From assembly GCA_016294035.1 (NCBI GenBank), contig JAEDCT010000015.1, forward strand, positions 1-51,173: a stretch of DNA of 51,173 nucleotides. The letters are read 5' to 3'. This document shows positions 47,617 through 51,173 of this stretch, in pieces. The notes under the pieces were generated by a model. The model did not search any database, was not told the origin of the DNA, and was given only the letters and a program-made list of their open reading frames with translations. This DNA is from Treponema sp. (GTDB lineage Bacteria; Spirochaetota; Spirochaetia; Treponematales; Treponemataceae). Numbering within the stretch: position 1 is the first letter of the stretch; every line of letters starts with the position of its first letter. The translations under genes were made by a program, and so were the position numbers.

Positions 47617-48351
47617 ATGAAAAAGGTTATTTTGGGTACACTTGCAGCTGTTTTGATGTCGGCTTCTGTTTTTGCAGGCGATGCAGCTTTTTTTGATGAT
47701 ATAGGTTTTTCTGATGATGGAAAGTACTATCTTTTTGGTCAGTACGGCAAACAGGACAAGACATATAAAGCCTGGGCAGAAATCTATACTGTTGATGTTG
47801 CTGCAAATGATTTTGTAAGAAATGAAATTTACAAGACAAAACCATCGGATGTGACTTCTGAAATTTCCGGAAAGGATGCATACGAAGAACTTAAGAAAAA
47901 ATCAACATGGAAGACTTCAAAGTACAATGCAAAGCCAGCTTCGGTTAAGACATTGCTTTTCCTTCGTGAAAGCGAGAAGAAGCTTCCGACAGAAGAAATT
48001 GTTTTCAAGGATTTTGAGAATTCTTCTGCAGGAAATGAGGTATTCTATCATGTTCGTCTTGTGCCGGAATTTTTTGGATCAGGAAAGAACGTTAAGTCAA
48101 AGTTCTATATTAATGTTGTTCAGAAGAATCAGAATGGAGAAATTCTTTCGTCTATGAAGGTAGGAACTCCTGACTGCCAGAGAAAGGGCATTTCAGCATA
48201 TCAGATTGACAAGATTTTCACTGATGCTTCAGGCAAAAGTCTAGTTTTCATTGTTCAGAAGACTCTTGAAGATGACAAGGGAACAAGCATCCGCTACATG
48301 GTTGAAACTGCAGTGCTTTCTACTGGAAGTGCAGTTAACGATGGAAAATAG
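47617..48351 (+). CDS. DUF2259 predicted secreted protein
   Basis: A 244-residue exported protein with signal peptide MKKVILGTLAAVLMSASVFA. The first mature segment, FFDDIGFSDDGKYYLFGQYGKQDKTYKAWAEIYTVDVAANDFV, is the characteristic start of DUF2259 proteins, found in spirochetes and alphaproteobacteria, with the G-F-S-x-D-G-x-Y motif like a propeller blade. The remainder is a beta-rich domain. GGGAGG lies eight bases before the ATG. Function unknown. Confidence 0.8.
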   Translation: MKKVILGTLAAVLMSASVFAGDAAFFDDIGFSDDGKYYLFGQYGKQDKTYKAWAEIYTVDVAANDFVRNEIYKTKPSDVTSEISGKDAYEELKKKSTWKTSKYNAKPASVKTLLFLRESEKKLPTEEIVFKDFENSSAGNEVFYHVRLVPEFFGSGKNVKSKFYINVVQKNQNGEILSSMKVGTPDCQRKGISAYQIDKIFTDASGKSLVFIVQKTLEDDKGTSIRYMVETAVLSTGSAVNDGK

Positions 48352-48399
48352 TATTCAGGAATAATCACTTTATTCCATATAATTTATCACGGAATTAAA

Positions 48400-48431
48400 T
48401 GACCGCTTCAGTATTCTGGAGCGGTTTTTTT
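48400..48431 (+). terminator. Terminator of the DUF2259 gene
   Basis: GACCGCTTC-AGTATTCT-GGAGCGGTT stem followed by TTTTTTG, 48 bases after the stop. A 64-codon frame over this stretch (48399-48593) has no protein character. Confidence 0.75.
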
Positions 48432-48528
48432 GTTTTGAAATATACATTCATAGATTACTGGAAGACTTCATGTAGAAATACGGTAAGGAAGGCAGTGTCT
48501 GTCTATGCGGGAATAATTTCAATTTCGG

Positions 48529-48557
48529 TTGAAAATGTAATTGAATTAACGTATACT
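48529..48557 (+). promoter_or_regulatory. pflB promoter
   Basis: TTGAAA (48529-48534) and TATACT (48552-48557) spaced by 17 bp. Transcription from about 48564 gives a 140-base leader. Confidence 0.7.
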
Positions 48558-48563
48558 ATTAAG

Positions 48564-48704
48564 TCCAGACAAGATTTTCCTTTTTGTTGTTAATGAAAGG
48601 GGATTTCTTTTAGCAAGTGGAGCAATCCACGGGGGTATTGTCCCTTGGGTGAATCTGGCCGACTCGGTTTCAGGTTCTTAATTATATATTATGAGGTTAA
48701 ATTT
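48564..48704 (+). ncRNA. Structured 5' leader of pflB
   Basis: Consecutive hairpins can be drawn. AAAGG-GGAT-TTCTTT comes first, then GTGGA-GCAA-TCCAC with a GNRA loop (48617-48630). A GGGG...TCCC stem follows (48631-48644). Last is GAATCTG...CAGGTTC (48651-48677; one G-U) enclosing CCG-ACT-CGG. A short A/T-rich single strand then leads to GAGG and the ATG. There is no terminator, so any control would be on translation or stability. The segment is markedly richer in G+C than the surrounding leader and promoter. It does not match the conserved 3' part of the ZTP (pfl) riboswitch. Confidence 0.45.
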
Positions 48705-51044
48705 ATGATCCAGAGAGAAGAATGGAACGGATTTGAAGGACGCAAATGGCGCGAAGAAGTAAATGTTCGAGACTTCGTTCAGAACAACTACACACCTTAT
48801 GATGGTGATCAGTCATTCCTTGCAGGTCCAACTGATGCAACAAAAAAGCTTTTCGATGAACTCCAGAAGTTGCAGAGAGCAGAATTCACAAAGAAGAGCG
48901 TTGGTCTTGATGGAAAGGAAAGAACCGGTGTTCTTGATATGGATACAGACATTGTTACTGGAATTACAGCACACAAGCCTGGATATATTAATGAATCAAT
49001 GAAAGATCTCGAGCAGGTTGTTGGTCTCCAGACAGACAAGCCACTCAAGAGAGCTTTCATGCCTTTTGGTGGAATCAAGATGGCAGAGCAGTCTACACAG
49101 ATGTACGGCTACGAGTCAAACAAGGAACTCCACAAGATTTTCACAGAATACCACAAGACTCACTCAGATGCAGTATTTGATGTATACACTCCAGAGATCC
49201 GCAAGGCTCGCTCAGCACACATCCTTACTGGTTTGCCTGATACATACGGACGAGGACGCATTGTAGGTGACTACCGCCGTGTTGCTTTGTATGGTATTGA
49301 TTTCCTTATCGAACAGAAGATGAAGGACTTTGCAAACATTGGTGATGGAACAATGACAGACAATGTTATCCGTCTCCGTGAAGAAGTTGCAGAGCAGATT
49401 AAGTGCCTCAAGCAGATGAAGGAAATGGCTGCATCATACGGATTTGATATTTCTAAGCCTGCTAAGACAGCTAAGGAAGCATTCCAGTGGCTTTACTTCG
49501 GATATCTTGCTGCAATTAAGACTCAGAATGGTGCTGCTATGTCTGTTGGTCGTATCTCAACATTCCTTGACATCTATGTTGAACGTGATATCAAGAATGG
49601 AGTTCTCACAGAATCTCAGGCACAGGAACTTGTTGACCACATGGTTATGAAGTTCCGCATGGTACGCTTTGCTCGTATCGAAGCTTACAATCAGCTCTTC
49701 TCTGGTGACCCAATATGGGCAACTCTCGAAGTTGGTGGACTTGGACAGGATGGACGCTCAATGGTAACAAAGAACGACTTCCGCTTCCTCCATACACTCG
49801 AAAACATGTCACCTTCTCCAGAGCCAAACCTTACAGTTCTCTACTCTAAGAGACTTCCAAAGACATTCCGCAAGTATGCATCTTTCATCTCTGTAACAAC
49901 ATCTTCTATTCAGTACGAAAACGATGATGTAATGCGCCCAATCTGGGGAGATGACTACTCAATCTGTTGTTGTGTTTCTGCTACACAGACTGGAAAGGAA
50001 ATGCAGTTCTTCGGTGCTCGTGCTAACCTTGCAAAGGCTCTTCTTTACGCTATCAACGGTGGAAAGGACGAAGACGCTGGACTTACACCAGGTGTTCAGG
50101 TTGGACCAGAGATCGAACCAATCACTTCAGAATATCTTGATTACAACGAAGTTATGCACAAGTATGACATCATGCTTGAATGGCTTGCTGACTTGTATGT
50201 TAATACTCTTAACCTTATCCACTACATGCACGATAAGTACTACTATGAAGCAGCTGAGCTTGCTCTCATTGATACAGACGTTCGCCGCACATTTGCAACT
50301 GGTATTGCCGGATTCTCACATGTTGTAGACTCTCTCTCAGCAATCAAGTATGCAAAGGTAAAGGTTGTTCGTGGTGATGTAGAAGTTAAGAACAAGAAGA
50401 CTGGTGAAGTTGTTAAGGTTATCAAGAATATGGCTAAGGACTTCATCGTTGAAGGTGACTTCCCACGTTATGGTAACGATGATGACCGTGCAGATGATAT
50501 CGCTATCTGGCTTCTCAAGACATTCATGGAGAAGATCAAGAAGCACCACACATATCGTGATGCTGAACCAACAACATCTATCCTTACAATTACTTCTAAC
50601 GTTGTTTACGGTAAGGCAACTGGTGCTCTTCCAAACGGACGTCCAGCTGGTGCTCCATTCTCTCCTGGAGCTAACCCTGCTTACGGTGCTGAAAAGAGTG
50701 GTCTTATTGCTTCTCTTAACTCTGTTGCAAAGGTTCCTTATGAGTACGCACTCGATGGTATTTCTAACACACAGACAATGAACCCAGCTTCTCTTGGTCA
50801 CTCAGACGAAGAAAGAGCTGAAAAGCTTGTTTCAATCCTTGACGGATACTTCTCTCAGGGAGCACATCACCTTAACGTTAACGTATTTGGTGTTGACAAG
50901 CTTAAGGATTGTCAGGCACATCCTGATAAGCCTGAATATGCTAACTTTACTGTTCGTGTTTCTGGTTATGCAGTTCGCTTCATTAACCTCACAAAGGAAC
51001 AGCAGGACGACGTTATTGCTCGTACTTGTCACGAACAGATGTAA
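48705..51044 (+). CDS. pflB: Formate acetyltransferase (pyruvate formate-lyase)
   Basis: A 779-residue glycyl-radical enzyme that splits pyruvate and CoA into acetyl-CoA and formate under anaerobic conditions. The catalytic Cys pair is C422-C423 in SICCCVSATQTGKEMQFF (a third Cys, C421, precedes it). The radical Gly is Gly754 in VRVSGYAVRFINLTKEQQ, 25 residues from the end as in E. coli. Other blocks: PFGGIKMAEQS, NVVYGKATGALPNGRPAGAP, PGANPAYGAEKSG. The start at 48705 has GAGG nine bases upstream; the 20 open codons before it lie in the structured leader. The activating enzyme gene pflA is not seen before the window ends. Codon use is strongly biased, as expected for a highly expressed gene. 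Confidence 0.98.
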   Translation: MIQREEWNGFEGRKWREEVNVRDFVQNNYTPYDGDQSFLAGPTDATKKLFDELQKLQRAEFTKKSVGLDGKERTGVLDMDTDIVTGITAHKPGYINESMKDLEQVVGLQTDKPLKRAFMPFGGIKMAEQSTQMYGYESNKELHKIFTEYHKTHSDAVFDVYTPEIRKARSAHILTGLPDTYGRGRIVGDYRRVALYGIDFLIEQKMKDFANIGDGTMTDNVIRLREEVAEQIKCLKQMKEMAASYGFDISKPAKTAKEAFQWLYFGYLAAIKTQNGAAMSVGRISTFLDIYVERDIKNGVLTESQAQELVDHMVMKFRMVRFARIEAYNQLFSGDPIWATLEVGGLGQDGRSMVTKNDFRFLHTLENMSPSPEPNLTVLYSKRLPKTFRKYASFISVTTSSIQYENDDVMRPIWGDDYSICCCVSATQTGKEMQFFGARANLAKALLYAINGGKDEDAGLTPGVQVGPEIEPITSEYLDYNEVMHKYDIMLEWLADLYVNTLNLIHYMHDKYYYEAAELALIDTDVRRTFATGIAGFSHVVDSLSAIKYAKVKVVRGDVEVKNKKTGEVVKVIKNMAKDFIVEGDFPRYGNDDDRADDIAIWLLKTFMEKIKKHHTYRDAEPTTSILTITSNVVYGKATGALPNGRPAGAPFSPGANPAYGAEKSGLIASLNSVAKVPYEYALDGISNTQTMNPASLGHSDEERAEKLVSILDGYFSQGAHHLNVNVFGVDKLKDCQAHPDKPEYANFTVRVSGYAVRFINLTKEQQDDVIARTCHEQM

Positions 51045-51095
51045 GCTTGAGTCTATTGTGAATGATTTTATGATGGATTAGCAGACATTGACTAA

Positions 51096-51126
51096 GCCGG
51101 TAGGATTTCCTGCCGGCTTTTTTTTA
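51096..51126 (+). terminator. Terminator of pflB
   Basis: GCCGGTAGG-ATTT-CCTGCCGGC, a near-perfect stem, followed by eight Ts. Confidence 0.9.
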
Positions 51127-51127
51127 G

Positions 51128-51173
51128 GGCTCGTGAGCCCGTGAAAATACGAAGCGAAGCTGAGTGTTTTCAC
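51128..51173. repeat. Palindromic repeat at the window edge
   Basis: GGGCTC-GT-GAGCCC is followed by GTGAAAA...TTTTCAC enclosing ACGAAGCGAAGC. The inner GAAGCGAA is also present in the amtB-PII trailer palindrome. It is cut off by the window end, so its extent is unknown. Confidence 0.5.

Noticed and set aside
48399..48593. 64-codon open frame before pflB
   Set aside because: It starts inside the terminator of the DUF2259 gene and runs over the pflB promoter; no ribosome-binding site.
48594..48704. ZTP (pfl) riboswitch before pflB
   Set aside because: Hairpin order is vaguely similar, but the conserved GUGACUGGCG and CCGCCUGGGC elements are not present.
1..51173. CRISPR arrays, prophage genes, rRNA
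   Set aside because: No regularly spaced direct repeats, no phage structural genes and no rRNA segments were recognised; the only regular tandem repeat is the coding 54-bp one.

Overview
The window looks like a chromosomal segment of a Treponema-type spirochete, most likely a host-associated saccharolytic treponeme. This is judged from gene content and protein style: type III glutamine synthetase, a DUF2259 secreted protein, large chemoreceptors, lipoproteins with relaxed lipoboxes, and pyruvate formate-lyase. No species can be named from the sequence alone. Most genes are housekeeping or metabolic and use A+T-rich promoters of the TTGACA-17-TATAAT type.

Layout. (1) 1-3485 is accessory DNA. 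It holds the 3' end of an IS110-family transposase, then a row of minus-strand gene cassettes separated by attC-like sites: a small secreted protein, a VapBC-like pair, two tiny Thr/Ser/Lys-rich peptides, and a HigBA pair with its own operator. No integron integrase is visible. (2) 3500-8900 holds purine and nitrogen metabolism: purA, an unusual guaB, and divergently transcribed glnA type III. (3) 9000-13900 holds a glycosyltransferase, a lipoprotein and an AmtB-PII fusion gene with a long attenuator-like leader. (4) 13865-26530 holds two MATE transporters, an acyl-ACP thioesterase, a lipoprotein, a DTW-domain tRNA modification enzyme, a chemoreceptor, a COG0523 metallochaperone GTPase, and a complete ECF transporter operon with a TrpP-like S component and a palindromic operator. 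(5) 26685-31736 is a surface polysaccharide block: Wzi-like barrel, two GT2 enzymes, Wzx-like flippase. (6) 31741-38197 holds recQ, tRNA-Leu(CAA), yifB/comM, earP and ilvD. (7) 38668-51044 holds a second chemoreceptor, small envelope proteins, a 1233-residue TPR protein with a tandem-repeat acidic region, a CTP-dependent lipid kinase-like protein, a DUF2259 protein, and pflB preceded by a structured leader.

The most unusual pattern is at gene 3' ends. After ilvD and after the amtB-PII fusion, the last 6-8 codons including the stop are repeated two more times downstream. The copies are separated by hairpin-rich palindromic DNA and differ from the gene largely at synonymous positions. For ilvD, KGAIL(Q/E)-stop appears three times with different codons. 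A weaker version follows purA. The ilvD and amtB palindromes share an outer CGAGTTT...AAACTCG arm, so they may be one family of short elements that duplicate, or carry their own copy of, the C-terminus of the gene they sit behind. I know of no described system that matches this.

Other points: several genes have a -10 box 5-8 nt before the ATG and no Shine-Dalgarno sequence, which suggests leaderless mRNAs. The two nitrogen genes (glnA, amtB-PII) both have terminator-like stems between promoter and start codon.
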